Source of the DNA: Alcanivorax sp. DP30
GTDB taxonomy: Bacteria > Pseudomonadota > Gammaproteobacteria > Pseudomonadales > Alcanivoracaceae
Assembly (NCBI RefSeq): GCF_009882945.1
Contig: NZ_WTUY01000005.1
Span: 165,816 to 229,815 of the forward strand
Reading direction: 5' to 3'
Length of the DNA: 64,000 bases
The translations under genes and the position numbers were made by a program. Below the pieces are notes generated by a model. That model was not told the origin of the DNA. It made no database searches and saw only the letters and a list, made by a program, of their open reading frames with translations. Below are positions 35,809 to 45,588 of the stretch, piece by piece. How positions within the stretch are numbered: position 1 is the first letter of the stretch; the number at the start of each line of letters is the position of its first letter.

Positions 35809-36251
35809 TGCTCATCAATCCATTGTTGCGTTTTGGCCCTGTCGGCTTTGGCTTCTGCGGGCAGGCTGTCACGCTGATTGCCTTCTTCGTCAACATACAC
35901 AAAGGGACGGTCGAGTATTCGCATCCGTTCGCGGGCCTGCTGGCAGAGAGGTGCCAGATGTTTGCGGCGGGCCTCTTCTTCTCGTCGGGCCTGTTCCTGC
36001 TCCTGCTTTTGACGGGTCTGTTCGCTTTCGCGCAGACGTTGCAGGCGCTGATGAATCTGCTGGACGTTTTCATCCTGACCCAATTTGTCCGGGCCTTGGA
36101 CATCCATGGTTTCATGCTGGGTGTCGGGTGCCCGGTCGCCGAATTGCCAGTTGCCATTCTCATCTTTCCAGCGATAAATTTCGGCACTGGCGGTTAATGG
36201 CATTAGCAGTACCATCAACACCATCGCCCACTGAGCACTGCGCGTCACCAT
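35793..36251 (-). CDS. DUF4124 envelope protein
   Basis: Predicted protein of 152 residues with a signal peptide (to LTASAE), a DUF4124 domain (AEIYRWKDENGNWQFGDRAP), a long Gln/Glu/Arg-rich coiled-coil-like segment (about residues 62-98) and a short C-terminal part with two cysteines (PLCQQARERM and DEHCDNY). It is translationally coupled to the HESSH protease gene and may be its partner or regulator. The domain order and the charged helix resemble other small DUF4124 proteins of Pseudomonas. The function is unknown. Confidence 0.8.
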   Translation of the reverse strand: MVTRSAQWAMVLMVLLMPLTASAEIYRWKDENGNWQFGDRAPDTQHETMDVQGPDKLGQDENVQQIHQRLQRLRESEQTRQKQEQEQARREEEARRKHLAPLCQQARERMRILDRPFVYVDEEGNQRDSLPAEAKADRAKTQQWIDEHCDNY

Positions 36252-36324
36252 GCGCCTCCCCTATCGTTCTTCCCTGTTGTGGTCTTCGCCTTCCGTTAAA
36301 CGAATCGACGTGCTTGCTGAACAA

Positions 36325-37059
36325 TCAACTTCCCTGCAAAGACAGCGAGCGACCGCCGTCCACCGCCAGAATCTGGCCGGTGACGAAGCCGGCATCCTGG
36401 GCCAGCCATTGCACGGCGTCGGCAATATCCTCGGGCCTGCCGCAGCGTTTCAGGGCTGTGGCGTCAGTGATGGCATCCTGGTTCATCTGGCCGCTTTCCG
36501 GCCAGAGGATGGGGCCCGGTGAGACTCCGTTGACACGGATGTCTGGCCCCAGCTCTCTGGCCAGGCTCTTGGTCATCATGGCAAGGCCCGCTTTGGCCAT
36601 GCAATAGAGAGTATGCTGGGAGAGCGGTTTTTCTGCGTAAACGTCCACAATATTGATGATGCAGCCCTGCTGCTCTCGCAGCGCCGGCGCCAGCGACTGG
36701 CTGAGGATAAAGGGCGCACGCAGGTTACTGTGAATCAATCGTGTCCAGTCATCATCTGTGGCGCTCTCCACCGGCGTCGGGTAGAAGCTGGAGGCGTTAT
36801 TGACCAGCAGATCCAGTCGCCCAAAAGCCGCCATGGCCGCGCTGGCCAGTGCACGGACGGCATCCGGATCATCCAGGTCTGCCTGTAACAGGGCGGCGCT
36901 TTCGGGGCGCGCCTGATTCAATTCGGCGGCCAGGGTTTCGGCTTCCGTCTGGCTGCCGCGGTAGTGGATGATGACGCGCATGCCGCTGGCATGCAGGGTG
37001 CGGACAATGGTGGCGCCGATACGGCGGGCACTACCGGTAACCAGTGCTACTGATTCCAT
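36325..37059 (-). CDS. Pteridine reductase (short-chain dehydrogenase)
   Basis: Predicted protein of 244 residues. It has the Rossmann motif TGSARRIG (8-15), with the Arg pattern of PTR1/FolM enzymes that use NADPH, then [13 protein letters not shown] and the catalytic YCMAKAG. Such enzymes reduce dihydropterins or dihydrofolate. It overlaps cca by 13 bases and lies near folB/folK, as in Pseudomonas, which supports the pterin role over a general ketoreductase. Confidence 0.85.
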   Translation of the reverse strand: MESVALVTGSARRIGATIVRTLHASGMRVIIHYRGSQTEAETLAAELNQARPESAALLQADLDDPDAVRALASAAMAAFGRLDLLVNNASSFYPTPVESATDDDWTRLIHSNLRAPFILSQSLAPALREQQGCIINIVDVYAEKPLSQHTLYCMAKAGLAMMTKSLARELGPDIRVNGVSPGPILWPESGQMNQDAITDATALKRCGRPEDIADAVQWLAQDAGFVTGQILAVDGGRSLSLQGS

Positions 37060-38276
37060 GACTGCTTGTACTCCTTGATCGCATTGATGCGCGCCTGGGT
37101 GATAGCCTCTCCCAGTTGTGGGCCGCTGAATCCTTGCGTCTGCAGCGCCTGCACATCCACATTGCGGGCAGCGTCGGCGGCGCCCAGCAGATAACTGGCC
37201 TGGGGGTAGTCACGGTCTTCAAAACCGGTACGGCCGCGGGCGTCTGCTTCACAGGCCCCCACAAAAGTGGTTAGCCGTTCAGGACGACGAAGCACATCCA
37301 GACTCTTGAGCAATTTCCACACGGTGGCGGGTTTCAGCTCCAGGGCGCGATGGCAGTGGGTATGGTATTCCCCCACCAGTGAAGCCAGCGTGGCGGTCTC
37401 TTTGGGCACCTTCAGCCGTTTGGACACGGTCTTGCTCATGCGGCTGCTGCGGATTTCATGGGCGATGTGACGCGGCCATTCCTCCTGCGGTGTCTTGCCC
37501 TTGCCCAGGTCATGGCAGAGCAGGGCATAGCGGGCGTCCAGATTCAGGCCCATACGGCTGGACTGCTCGAGGCATAGCCATTGATGCACCAGGGTATCGA
37601 TTTCCGGATGATGCTGTTCCGGTTGGGGGACGCCATCCAGGGCAGCAAGTTCGGGGAACAGTTTCTCCAGCGCTCCGCAATCATGGAGCACCTGGAAGAA
37701 AACCTGGGGGTCCCGTTCCATCAGGGCGCGGCTGGTTTCCTTCCAGACCCGCTCAGGAACCAGGTAGTCCAGTTCGCCGCTGTCGCTGAGCTGACGCATC
37801 AATGCGCGAGTGTCATCGGCGACCCGAAAACCCAGCCAGTGATACCGGGCGGCAAAGCGGGCCACTCGCAGTACCCGAAGCGGATCTTCAGCGAAGGCGG
37901 GTGATACATGACGTAGCAGGCGAGCCTTGAGATCGGCGCGACCGTTGAAGGGATCCACCACGTTGCCGCCGTTTTCGCGGGCCATGGCATTGATGGTCAG
38001 ATCGCGACGCACCAGATCCTCTTCCAGGCTGACATCAGCGGCGGCATAAAAGGTAAAGCCGCCATAGCCATGACCGGACTTGCGTTCGGTGCGGGCGAGG
38101 GCGTATTCCTCGTTGGTGCTGGGGTGAAGGAAGACGGGAAAATCCTGGCCCACAGGCCGGAACCCTTCTGCCTGCATCTCATCGGGTGTGGCGCCAACCA
38201 CCACCCAGTCCTTTTCGGTGACGGGCAGGCCGAGCAGATGATCTCGTACCGCACCGCCCACCAGATAAATTTTCAT
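37047..38276 (-). CDS. cca: CCA-adding tRNA nucleotidyltransferase
   Basis: Predicted protein of 409 residues from ATG 38276; further upstream the frame has no similarity. It adds or repairs the CCA end of tRNAs. The nucleotidyltransferase start [12 protein letters not shown] and [10 protein letters not shown], the [10 protein letters not shown] motif, and an HD-type phosphohydrolase domain (CHDLGKG) show the bifunctional gammaproteobacterial form. It overlaps the pteridine reductase gene by 13 bases. Confidence 0.95.
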   Translation of the reverse strand: MKIYLVGGAVRDHLLGLPVTEKDWVVVGATPDEMQAEGFRPVGQDFPVFLHPSTNEEYALARTERKSGHGYGGFTFYAAADVSLEEDLVRRDLTINAMARENGGNVVDPFNGRADLKARLLRHVSPAFAEDPLRVLRVARFAARYHWLGFRVADDTRALMRQLSDSGELDYLVPERVWKETSRALMERDPQVFFQVLHDCGALEKLFPELAALDGVPQPEQHHPEIDTLVHQWLCLEQSSRMGLNLDARYALLCHDLGKGKTPQEEWPRHIAHEIRSSRMSKTVSKRLKVPKETATLASLVGEYHTHCHRALELKPATVWKLLKSLDVLRRPERLTTFVGACEADARGRTGFEDRDYPQASYLLGAADAARNVDVQALQTQGFSGPQLGEAITQARINAIKEYKQSWNQ

Positions 38277-38326
38277 CTTGTGCGCCTTTGCATTCTTGAG
38301 CAGAATGTTCTCATGCTTTCTATCGT

Positions 38327-38463
38327 ACTGAAACTGAACAGTCTTGTGATGGTCGTTGATCACTGTGCACGCAAATGGCGTGCGCAGGGACGGCGGCTGT
38401 GTGACTGATAGTTTCAGTTCTGCAAGAAGGCCGCAGTGTCCCCGACCTGCGGCCTTTTTTTTG
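38327..38463 (+). ncRNA. Candidate small RNA
   Basis: A rightward rho-independent terminator (aaggccgcag/ctgcggcctt, 38427-38456, followed by a T-run) has no gene before it on this strand; cca starts leftward at 38276. Upstream are a hairpin gtgat/atcac (38346-38363), an 8-bp hairpin around gcacgc/gcgtgc (38365-38385), and a closing 9-bp pair actgaaact/agtttcagt (38327-38335 with 38410-38418). This fits a folded RNA of about 130 bases. Promoter elements are weak (TTGCAT at 38288, CATGCT at 38312). No known RNA family is recognised. Confidence 0.45.
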
Positions 38464-38490
38464 TTTATGGGGTTTGCAGGTCGTTAACCC

Positions 38491-38642
38491 GCTACAAGCT
38501 TCAAGCTGCAAGCTACAACACGAGACAGGTTTTCAGGTTTGATATGCCTTTCGCCGCGCACACACGTTGAAGCGCGGCTCCCTTGAGGGGAATTCAAGAC
38601 AAACCCTAACCGCGTTGTAGCTTGCAGCTTGAAGCTTGTGGC
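38491..38642. repeat. Long inverted repeat, 29-bp arms
   Basis: Arms of 29 bases at 38491-38519 and 38614-38642 match at 28 positions (they begin gctacaagcttcaagctgca). The 94-base centre holds no gene. Shorter related sequences occur at about 100-130 and 60105-60125. It is a possible MITE-like or REPIN-like element. Confidence 0.65.
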
Positions 38643-38661
38643 TCATGCTTAGGAGAACGAA

Positions 38662-39585
38662 ATGCCAACCCTGGCAGCGTATTTGATCGTGGTGGCGGTG
38701 TGGGCAACCACGCCGCTGGGGATTAAATGGAGTGGTGAGGCCATGGCACCGCTGGCGGCGGCCGGTGTGCGAATGGGTATCGCTGCGCTGCTGGGTCTGG
38801 GTTGGTTGTGGTTGAAACGACAGCCGTTGCCGTTACATTCCCGTGCCCGCCTCAGCTATCTGGCGGCTTTGCCCGGTATCTTTGGGGCCATGGGGTGTAG
38901 TTACATGGGGTCCACCTATCTGCCCTCGGGGCTGATCTCGGTGATCTTTGGCCTGGCGCCGTTGCTGTCCGGTCTGATGATGCAGGTTTTGCCGGGCAGC
39001 GTGCGCTTGAATGCCTGGCATTGGAGTGCCTGTGCCATGGGCGTGTTTGGCTTGATGCTGGTATTCGATGACAGTCTGGCAGCCCTGTTTGCCGGCGGTG
39101 ATCTGGGCGATCGAGGCATTGGCGTGCTGTGGATGCTGTCTGCGGTGACCCTGTTTGCCGGTAGTGGAATTGCGGTTCAGCGTGTGGGTGCGGGGCTGAA
39201 ACCCATGCAGCAGACGGTGGGCGGATTGCTGTTGTCACTGCCTTGTTATGGCCTGGCCATGGTGCTGGCAGGGCAGCAACCCGAGTGGAATGGCGATGTG
39301 CGCGGGCTTTCCGCCATCGTCTATCTTGCGGTGTTCGGTTCGTTGCTGGGCTTTTACAGTTATTTCCAGATTCTGTCCCGTTTGCCGGCGGCGACCGTCG
39401 CACTGGTGACGCTGATTACGCCGGTGCTGGCATTGTTGCTGGGCAATCTGTTCAACGGAGAAAGTCTGGGCATGATGGTGCTGGCGGGTGCCTTGCTGAT
39501 CGTGTTCGCTCTGGGCCTGTTCATGCTGGGTGACCATCAGGTGCGCCAGGTTTTGAAGCGCCTGCCCGCGGGCGAGACGGCCTAA
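38662..39585 (+). CDS. EamA/DMT family transporter
   Basis: Predicted protein of 307 residues with about ten membrane helices in two EamA repeats (first from TLAAYLIVVAVWATTPLG; second from GVLWMLSAVTLFAGSGIA). Members export metabolites or amino acids; the substrate cannot be told. A start AGGAG precedes the ATG by 7 bases. It stands alone, ending at a hairpin shared with spoVR. Confidence 0.85.
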   Translation: MPTLAAYLIVVAVWATTPLGIKWSGEAMAPLAAAGVRMGIAALLGLGWLWLKRQPLPLHSRARLSYLAALPGIFGAMGCSYMGSTYLPSGLISVIFGLAPLLSGLMMQVLPGSVRLNAWHWSACAMGVFGLMLVFDDSLAALFAGGDLGDRGIGVLWMLSAVTLFAGSGIAVQRVGAGLKPMQQTVGGLLLSLPCYGLAMVLAGQQPEWNGDVRGLSAIVYLAVFGSLLGFYSYFQILSRLPAATVALVTLITPVLALLLGNLFNGESLGMMVLAGALLIVFALGLFMLGDHQVRQVLKRLPAGETA

Positions 39586-39604
39586 CGGTAACCCGGAACG
39601 CATT

Positions 39605-39627
39605 GGCGGCTCTCTCCCGGAGCCGCC
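39605..39627. terminator. Hairpin between convergent genes
   Basis: Stem ggcggctc/gagccgcc with a 7-base loop, directly abutting the spoVR-like stop and 20 bases after the transporter stop. Confidence 0.6.
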
Positions 39628-41145
39628 TCACGTTTCTGTCTTGGCTTGCGGAGCGGGGGGCATGGAGTAACGCTGCACGACGCTGCCGTTCTCCACACTT
39701 TCCAGGTGCACATCGAATTGCCACAGGCGATGCAGGTGGCGCAGCACTTCGTCGGCGCTGTGGTCGTCCAGTGGCCGGCCGGCACTGCGCTGATGGCGTA
39801 AGGTCAGAGCTCGGTCGCCATGGATGTTGGCACTGACGATCTGGATGTTGGGTTCCTGAATGCTCAGGTTGTACTGCTCAGCCAGGGATTCGCGCACCCT
39901 GCGATAGCCCTGCTCGTTATGAATGGCTCCCACCTCAACATAATCATTGCGGTCGTCATCGCTGATCTGGAACAGCTTGAAGTGGCGGATCATCTTCGGT
40001 GACAGGAACTGCTGGATAAAACTCTCATCCTTGAAGCTCTGCATGGCGAACTTCACCGTTTCCAGCCAGTCACTGCCGGCAATTTCCGGGAACCACTCCC
40101 GGTCTTCATCGTCCGGGTTTTCACAGATGCGGCGAATATCCTGGAACATGTTGAAGCCGATGGCGTAAGGGTTCATGCCGCTGTAGAAAGAGGCATCAAA
40201 GGGCGGCTGGTAGATCACCTGGCTGTGGCTTTGCAGGAATTCCAGCATGAAACCATCGGTGACCTTGCCCTCGTCATAAAGTGCGTTGATCAGGGTGTAG
40301 TGCCACAGGCAGGCCCAGCCTTCATTCATGACCTTGGTTTGTCGTTGCGGATAAAAGTACTGCGCCATCTTGCGCACGATGCGAATGATCTCCCGCTGCC
40401 AGGGTTGCAGCAGGGGGGCGTTCTTTTCCAGAAAATAGAGCAGGTTCTCCTGCGGCTCTGCGGGAAAGGTGGAAGGCGCTTCGCGGGTCTTGATGGCCGG
40501 CTGAAGCTCCGGGAACGTACGCCAGAGTTCCGACACCTGTTTCTGCAGGGCTTCCTCACGGTCACGTTGACGGCGGCGCTCCTCAACAGCCGAAACCGGG
40601 GAGGGACGCTTGTAGCGGTCCACGCCGTAGTTCATCAGGGCGTGACAGGAATCCAGGGTTTCTTCCACTGCAGTGACGCCATGGCGTTGTTCGCATTCGG
40701 CGATGTAGTTGCGGGCAAACACCAGGTAATCGATGATCGAGGAGGCGTCGGTCCAGGTCTGGAACAGATAATTACCCTTGAAAAAAGAGTTATGACCATA
40801 ACTGGCATGGGCAATCACCAGCGCCTGCATGGTGATGCTGTTTTCTTCCATCAGATAGGCAATGCAGGGGTCTGAGTTGATCACGATCTCGTAGGCCAGG
40901 CCCATCTGGCCGCGCCGGTAGCGGCCTTCTACTTCCACGAATTGTTTGCCAAAGGACCAGTGGTTGTAGCCCACCGGCATGCCCACTGAGGAATAGGCAT
41001 CCATCATCTGTTCGGAAGAGATCACCTCGATCTGGTTGGGATAGGTATCCAGGCCGAATGTGTTATGTGCGAGATCAGCAATGGCGGCGTCATAATCCGC
41101 CAGCAGCTCGAAATTCCAGTCTGAGCCTTCGGATAGATAGGCCAT
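39628..41145 (-). CDS. SpoVR family protein
   Basis: Predicted protein of 505 residues with the SpoVR/YcgB pattern (SEGSDWNFELLADYDAAIAD, HASYGHNSFFKGNYLF, MNEGWACLWHY). The role is unknown; in Bacillus it affects the spore cortex, but here it is part of the conserved prkA-yeaH-spoVR trio linked to stress and stationary phase. The start overlaps the YeaH stop as TGATG, so the two are coupled. It is the last gene of the operon. Confidence 0.93.
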   Translation of the reverse strand: MAYLSEGSDWNFELLADYDAAIADLAHNTFGLDTYPNQIEVISSEQMMDAYSSVGMPVGYNHWSFGKQFVEVEGRYRRGQMGLAYEIVINSDPCIAYLMEENSITMQALVIAHASYGHNSFFKGNYLFQTWTDASSIIDYLVFARNYIAECEQRHGVTAVEETLDSCHALMNYGVDRYKRPSPVSAVEERRRQRDREEALQKQVSELWRTFPELQPAIKTREAPSTFPAEPQENLLYFLEKNAPLLQPWQREIIRIVRKMAQYFYPQRQTKVMNEGWACLWHYTLINALYDEGKVTDGFMLEFLQSHSQVIYQPPFDASFYSGMNPYAIGFNMFQDIRRICENPDDEDREWFPEIAGSDWLETVKFAMQSFKDESFIQQFLSPKMIRHFKLFQISDDDRNDYVEVGAIHNEQGYRRVRESLAEQYNLSIQEPNIQIVSANIHGDRALTLRHQRSAGRPLDDHSADEVLRHLHRLWQFDVHLESVENGSVVQRYSMPPAPQAKTET

Positions 41146-42425
41146 CAGCTTTCCATCCTTTTCTTGAAGAGTTGGCGGAATACCGGATAAATCTCACCCG
41201 GTTCATCAATCTCGGCCATGGAGAAGGCGGCAGGATGTCGCTCCATGATCCTTTCATAGTGATCCCACAAGGCCTGATGGGCACGCGGCATCACCTCCAC
41301 ATAGGAGAAATACTGCAGTTTTGGCAGCAGCTCCTCTTCAATCAGTTTGGCGCAGGCGGGGGAGTCATCGTTCCAGTTATCGCCGTCGGACGCCTGGGCA
41401 GCATAGATATTCCATTCGTTCACCGGGTAGCGCTCATCGATGATGTCGCGGGCCAGTTTCAGGGCGCTGGAAACAATGGTGCCGCCGGTTTCGCGGGAAT
41501 AGAAAAATTCCTCTTCACTGACTTCCTTGGCGCTGGTGTGGTGGCGGATGAAAACCACTTCGATCTTGTCGTAATTGCGCTGCAGGAACAGGTACAGCAG
41601 CAAGAAGAATCGCTTGGCCAGGTCCTTCATGTTCTGGTTCATGGAGCCGGACACATCCATGATGCAGAACATCACCGCCCGGCTCACCGGTACGGGCTCC
41701 TTCACATGATGGTTGAAGCGCAGATCCACCGTGTCCAGGTAAGGAATACGTTCCACCCGCCGTTCCAGGCGTTCGATTAATTCATTCAGTTCCTGTAACC
41801 GGGCCTGGCGCTGCGGAGACTGTTCTTCGTCCAGCAGGGCTTCGCGCTCTGTCTTGAGATCACGAATCCGCCGGCGAGTGGCCGCGGTAAGCGCGCGTCG
41901 GCGCATGGACGCCTGACGCATGGAGCGCACAATGTTGATCTTGGCTGGCATCCCCTGGCTGACAATGCCGCCGTGGCGGGTCTTGAAAACCTGAGCGCCT
42001 TCCAGGTGACGCTTTACCAGATTGGGCAGTTCCAGGTCTTCAAACAGAAAGTTGAGAAATTCCTGTTTGTCGATCTGGAAGGCAAACTCATCTTCCCCTT
42101 CGCCTTGATTGCTCGCGTCGCCGTCGCCGGAGCCTTGTCCGCCACCGCCGTCCGGTCGCTTGAAACGATCCCCCTGACTGAACTCCCTGTTGCCGGGGTG
42201 CACAATGCTGCGTTGCCCGCCCTGACCATGGTGGAAGACGGGCTCGGAAAGGTCCTTCTGGGGAATGCTGATCCGTTCGCCCTGTTCCATATCACGGATG
42301 GAGCGACGGTTGACTGCATCGTTGACTGCGTCACGAATATGCTTGCGATAGCGACGCAGGAACCGTTGCCGATTGACGGTGCTCTTGTGCTTGTCGTTCA
42401 GGCGACGGTCAATAATGTAGCTCAT
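41145..42425 (-). CDS. yeaH: YeaH/YhbH family (DUF444) protein
   Basis: Predicted protein of 426 residues with an N-terminal arginine-rich part ([20 protein letters not shown]) and a von Willebrand A-like domain ([20 protein letters not shown], a MIDAS-type DxSxS). YeaH works with the PrkA kinase YeaG in nitrogen-starvation and stress responses of E. coli. It lies between prkA and spoVR. A repeat element occupies the gap to prkA. Confidence 0.93.
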   Translation of the reverse strand: MSYIIDRRLNDKHKSTVNRQRFLRRYRKHIRDAVNDAVNRRSIRDMEQGERISIPQKDLSEPVFHHGQGGQRSIVHPGNREFSQGDRFKRPDGGGGQGSGDGDASNQGEGEDEFAFQIDKQEFLNFLFEDLELPNLVKRHLEGAQVFKTRHGGIVSQGMPAKINIVRSMRQASMRRRALTAATRRRIRDLKTEREALLDEEQSPQRQARLQELNELIERLERRVERIPYLDTVDLRFNHHVKEPVPVSRAVMFCIMDVSGSMNQNMKDLAKRFFLLLYLFLQRNYDKIEVVFIRHHTSAKEVSEEEFFYSRETGGTIVSSALKLARDIIDERYPVNEWNIYAAQASDGDNWNDDSPACAKLIEEELLPKLQYFSYVEVMPRAHQALWDHYERIMERHPAAFSMAEIDEPGEIYPVFRQLFKKRMES

Positions 42426-42454
42426 GGGCGGCTCCGTATCGAAAACAGCCTTTC

Positions 42455-42535
42455 ACCACAGAGCTCGCGGAGAACACAGAGAAAGAGTATTCAGATCTTG
42501 TCTTTCTCCTCAGTGATCCCTGTGAGCTCTGTGGT
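42455..42535. repeat. Inverted repeat 'accacagag' element
   Basis: Arms accacagagctc (42455-42466) and gagctctgtggt (42524-42535) are perfect complements, and further pairing continues inward (cagagaaaga with tctttctc). It fills the 116-base gap between prkA and yeaH, within one operon. A second copy is at 59903-59972. Confidence 0.65.
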
Positions 42536-42541
42536 AAAAAA

Positions 42542-44464
42542 TTACTGCGCCTTTCGTACCCGCAGATACCATTCGGACAGCAGGCGGACCTGTTTTTCCG
42601 TATAGCCACGGGACACCATGCGTTGCACGAAGTTATTGTGCTTGCGCTGGTCGTCTTCACTGCCCTTGGCATTGAAGGAAATGACCGGGAGAAGATCCTC
42701 GGTGTTGGAGAACATCTTTTTCTCGATCACATCACGCAGTTTCTGATAGCTCAGCCAGCTGGGGTTCTTGCCATGGTTATTGGCCCGGGCTCGCAGGACA
42801 AAATTGACCACTTCGTTGCGGAAATCCTTGGGGTTTGAAATGCCGGCGGGTTTCTCGATTTTTTCCAGGTCTTCATTAAGTGCCTGGCGATCGAAAATTT
42901 CACCGGTATCGGGATCACGGAACTCCTGATCCTGAATCCAGAAATCCGCATAGGTCACATAGCGGTCAAAAATGTTCTGGCCGTATTCAGAGTAGGATTC
43001 CAGGTAAGCGGTCTGGATTTCCTTGCCGATAAAGGCCACGTAACGAGGCACCAGATATTCCTTGATGAAGCGACGGTACTGGTCGGAGCGTTCCTGGGGG
43101 AACTGCTCTTGTTCAATACGCTGCTCCAGGACATGTATAAGATGCACCGGGTTGGCGGCTACCTCGGCATGGTCGTAGTTGAATACCTTGGAGAGAATCT
43201 TGAACGCAAAGCGGGTGGAGAGCCCGTTCATGCCTTCGTCCACGCCGGCCATGTCGCGGTATTCCTGCATGGATTTGGCATGGGGGTCGATGTCTTTCAG
43301 GTTCTCGCCATCATAGACCCGCATTTTCGAATAGATGCTGGAGTTTTCCGGCTCCTTGAGTCGGGTAAGAATGGAAAACTGGGCCAGCATATTCAGGGTG
43401 TCGGGTGCGCATTGCGCATCGCGCAGACTCGAATTTCTCAGCAGTTTATCGTAAATCTGCACTTCTTCCGTCACGCGCAGACAGTACGGCACCTTGACGA
43501 TATACACCCGGTCAATAAAGGCTTCGTTGTTCTTGTTGTTGCGGAAGGTGTGCCATTCCGCTTCATTGGAATGGGCCAGCACGATGCCATCGTAGGGGAT
43601 CGCCCCGAGATGCTCGGTACCGTTGTAGTTACCTTCCTGGGTGGCGGTCAGCAACGGGTGCAAAACCTTGATAGGTGCCTTGAACATTTCCACAAATTCC
43701 AGGATGCCCTGGTTGGCCCGGCACAGTCCTCCGGAGTAGGCGTAGGCATCCGGATCATCCTGGGCAAAATCTTCCAGCTTGCGAATGTCCACCTTGCCGA
43801 CAAGGGCTGAAATGTCCTGGTTGTTTTCGTCACCGGGTTCGGTTTTGGCAACGGCAATCTGATCCAGAATGGAGGGGTAGCGTTTCACCACGCGGAACTG
43901 GCTCAGGTCGCCGCCAAATTCATTCAGTCGTTTTACTGCCCAGGGGGACATGATGGTGCGGATGTAGCGGCGGGGTATGCCGTATTCCTCTTCAAGAATC
44001 GGACCGTCTTCTTCGGAGTCAAACAGGGACAGTGGAGAGTCGTTAACCGGCGAGCCCTTGATGGCGTAAAAGGGCACCTTCTGCATCAGGGCCTTGAGTT
44101 TTTCTGCCAGGGAGGATTTACCACCACCCACCGGGCCGAGCAGGTAAAGGATCTGTTTCTTTTCTTCCAGCCCCTGGGCGGCATGGCGGAAGTAACTGAC
44201 AATATTTTCGATGACTTCTTCGAGACCGTAAAACTCATCGAAGGCGGGATAGCGGCGAATCACCTTGTTGGAAAAAATGCGTGACAGACGGGGATCCTGG
44301 GAGGTGTCGACCATTTCCGGTTCGCCAATGGCCATTAACATACGCTCCGGGGCGGTGGCGTAGGCGCTGGGGTCGCGTTTGCACAGGTCCAGATACTCTT
44401 CCAGCGACATTTCTTCCTGCTGGGTCGCATCGAAGCGGTCCTGGTAGTGGCGGATAATGCTCAT
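42542..44464 (-). CDS. prkA: PrkA family serine protein kinase
   Basis: Predicted protein of 640 residues from ATG 44464, the usual PrkA start (MSIIRHYQDRFD). An AAA+ domain has the Walker A motif LGPVGGGKSSLAEKL (110-124). The C-terminal part carries the PrkA signature and ends YLRVRKAQ. In E. coli the homologue YeaG is a kinase of sustained stress; ATPase or protease activity has also been reported for the family. It heads the prkA-yeaH-spoVR operon. About 264 bases upstream hold no gene and presumably the promoter. Confidence 0.95.
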   Translation of the reverse strand: MSIIRHYQDRFDATQQEEMSLEEYLDLCKRDPSAYATAPERMLMAIGEPEMVDTSQDPRLSRIFSNKVIRRYPAFDEFYGLEEVIENIVSYFRHAAQGLEEKKQILYLLGPVGGGKSSLAEKLKALMQKVPFYAIKGSPVNDSPLSLFDSEEDGPILEEEYGIPRRYIRTIMSPWAVKRLNEFGGDLSQFRVVKRYPSILDQIAVAKTEPGDENNQDISALVGKVDIRKLEDFAQDDPDAYAYSGGLCRANQGILEFVEMFKAPIKVLHPLLTATQEGNYNGTEHLGAIPYDGIVLAHSNEAEWHTFRNNKNNEAFIDRVYIVKVPYCLRVTEEVQIYDKLLRNSSLRDAQCAPDTLNMLAQFSILTRLKEPENSSIYSKMRVYDGENLKDIDPHAKSMQEYRDMAGVDEGMNGLSTRFAFKILSKVFNYDHAEVAANPVHLIHVLEQRIEQEQFPQERSDQYRRFIKEYLVPRYVAFIGKEIQTAYLESYSEYGQNIFDRYVTYADFWIQDQEFRDPDTGEIFDRQALNEDLEKIEKPAGISNPKDFRNEVVNFVLRARANNHGKNPSWLSYQKLRDVIEKKMFSNTEDLLPVISFNAKGSEDDQRKHNNFVQRMVSRGYTEKQVRLLSEWYLRVRKAQ

Positions 44465-44728
44465 GCCGGCTTCCTCCTGCGGAACCAAAATTGTCACAAC
44501 AAAACTACATTCAGGGTGATTCCTTGTTAGTGAAAAAAACGTGTAAATGAATGGTAAAAGGGCGGTGCCAATCCTGACTGTCAGCATCACCGTACAGCTT
44601 TAGGATGTAACCAAACAACGGAACAAGTCAAAGGGAAGCGAAAACATATTCGCAAAAAAAAGGATGAAGTGTAGGGATGTGGGGCTGGACGTTATGGTGC
44701 GCGTGATTAATGTCTTAAACGCGGATTT

Positions 44729-45535
44729 TCAGCAGTCACATTGAATGCGGGTTAAGTCATCCAGGCGTAATGCGGTCAGGCTGCCACCCCAGACACAGCC
44801 GGTATCCAGTGCGTCTACCTTGTCGATGCCTGTCCGGCCTTCCAGTGCGGCCCAGTGGCCGAATAACAGGCGAGTGTCGGTGACCTTGCGGGCGGGATGT
44901 CGGAACCAGGGACTGTAGCCACTGGGCGGTGCGTCCGCTTCGCCCTTGGTAGTCAGATCCAGGGCGCCCTGGCTATCCACAAAGCGCATGCGGGTAAAGT
45001 GGTTGGTGATAACCCGCCAGCGATCCGTGCCCGTCAGGTTTTCATCCCAGCCGGCGGGGTGGTTGCCGTACATATGGGTGAAGAACGCGCTGCAGCGATG
45101 ATCCTGCAACACGGCCTCCACTTCCCGGGCGCGGCTGCGCGCTTGCTCCAGGGACCATAGTGGCGGAATGCCTGCATGGGTGAGCACCGCATTATGCTCG
45201 GGAATATCAATCAGTAACGGGCAGTGCTGCAGCCAGTTGAGCAGTTCGCCCCGATCCGGGGCGTCCAGGATCTCGGCCAGGGTGTCCTTGCGCTTGCTCC
45301 TGGTGGCGCCATGGGCCACCGCCAGCAGGTGCAGATCATGGTTGCCCAGCACACAGTGCACATTGTCTCGCAGCTCAAACACCCGGCGCAGGGTGCCCAG
45401 CGAATCCGGTCCCCGGTTGATCAGGTCTCCCGCCAGATACAGCCGGTCCCGATCCGGGTGAAAGTCGATCCTCGCCAGCAGGCAGTCAAACGCCTGAAGA
45501 CAACCCTGCAAATCCCCGATCGCGTAATCAGCCAC
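44729..45535 (-). CDS. apaH: Diadenosine tetraphosphatase
   Basis: Predicted protein of 268 residues that cleaves Ap4A symmetrically to ADP and also decaps Np4-RNA. The phosphoesterase motifs are GDLQGC, GDLINRGPDS and GNHDLH. It is the last gene of the lptD-surA-pdxA-ksgA-apaG-apaH run, the order seen in E. coli. A short 'cgtgttgcgtg' repeat lies between it and apaG. Confidence 0.96.
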   Translation of the reverse strand: MADYAIGDLQGCLQAFDCLLARIDFHPDRDRLYLAGDLINRGPDSLGTLRRVFELRDNVHCVLGNHDLHLLAVAHGATRSKRKDTLAEILDAPDRGELLNWLQHCPLLIDIPEHNAVLTHAGIPPLWSLEQARSRAREVEAVLQDHRCSAFFTHMYGNHPAGWDENLTGTDRWRVITNHFTRMRFVDSQGALDLTTKGEADAPPSGYSPWFRHPARKVTDTRLLFGHWAALEGRTGIDKVDALDTGCVWGGSLTALRLDDLTRIQCDC

Positions 45536-45588
45536 GCCAGGCCTCCGGGAGGTCTGGCGTGTTGCGTGTTGCGTGGAGCGTGCCTGCG

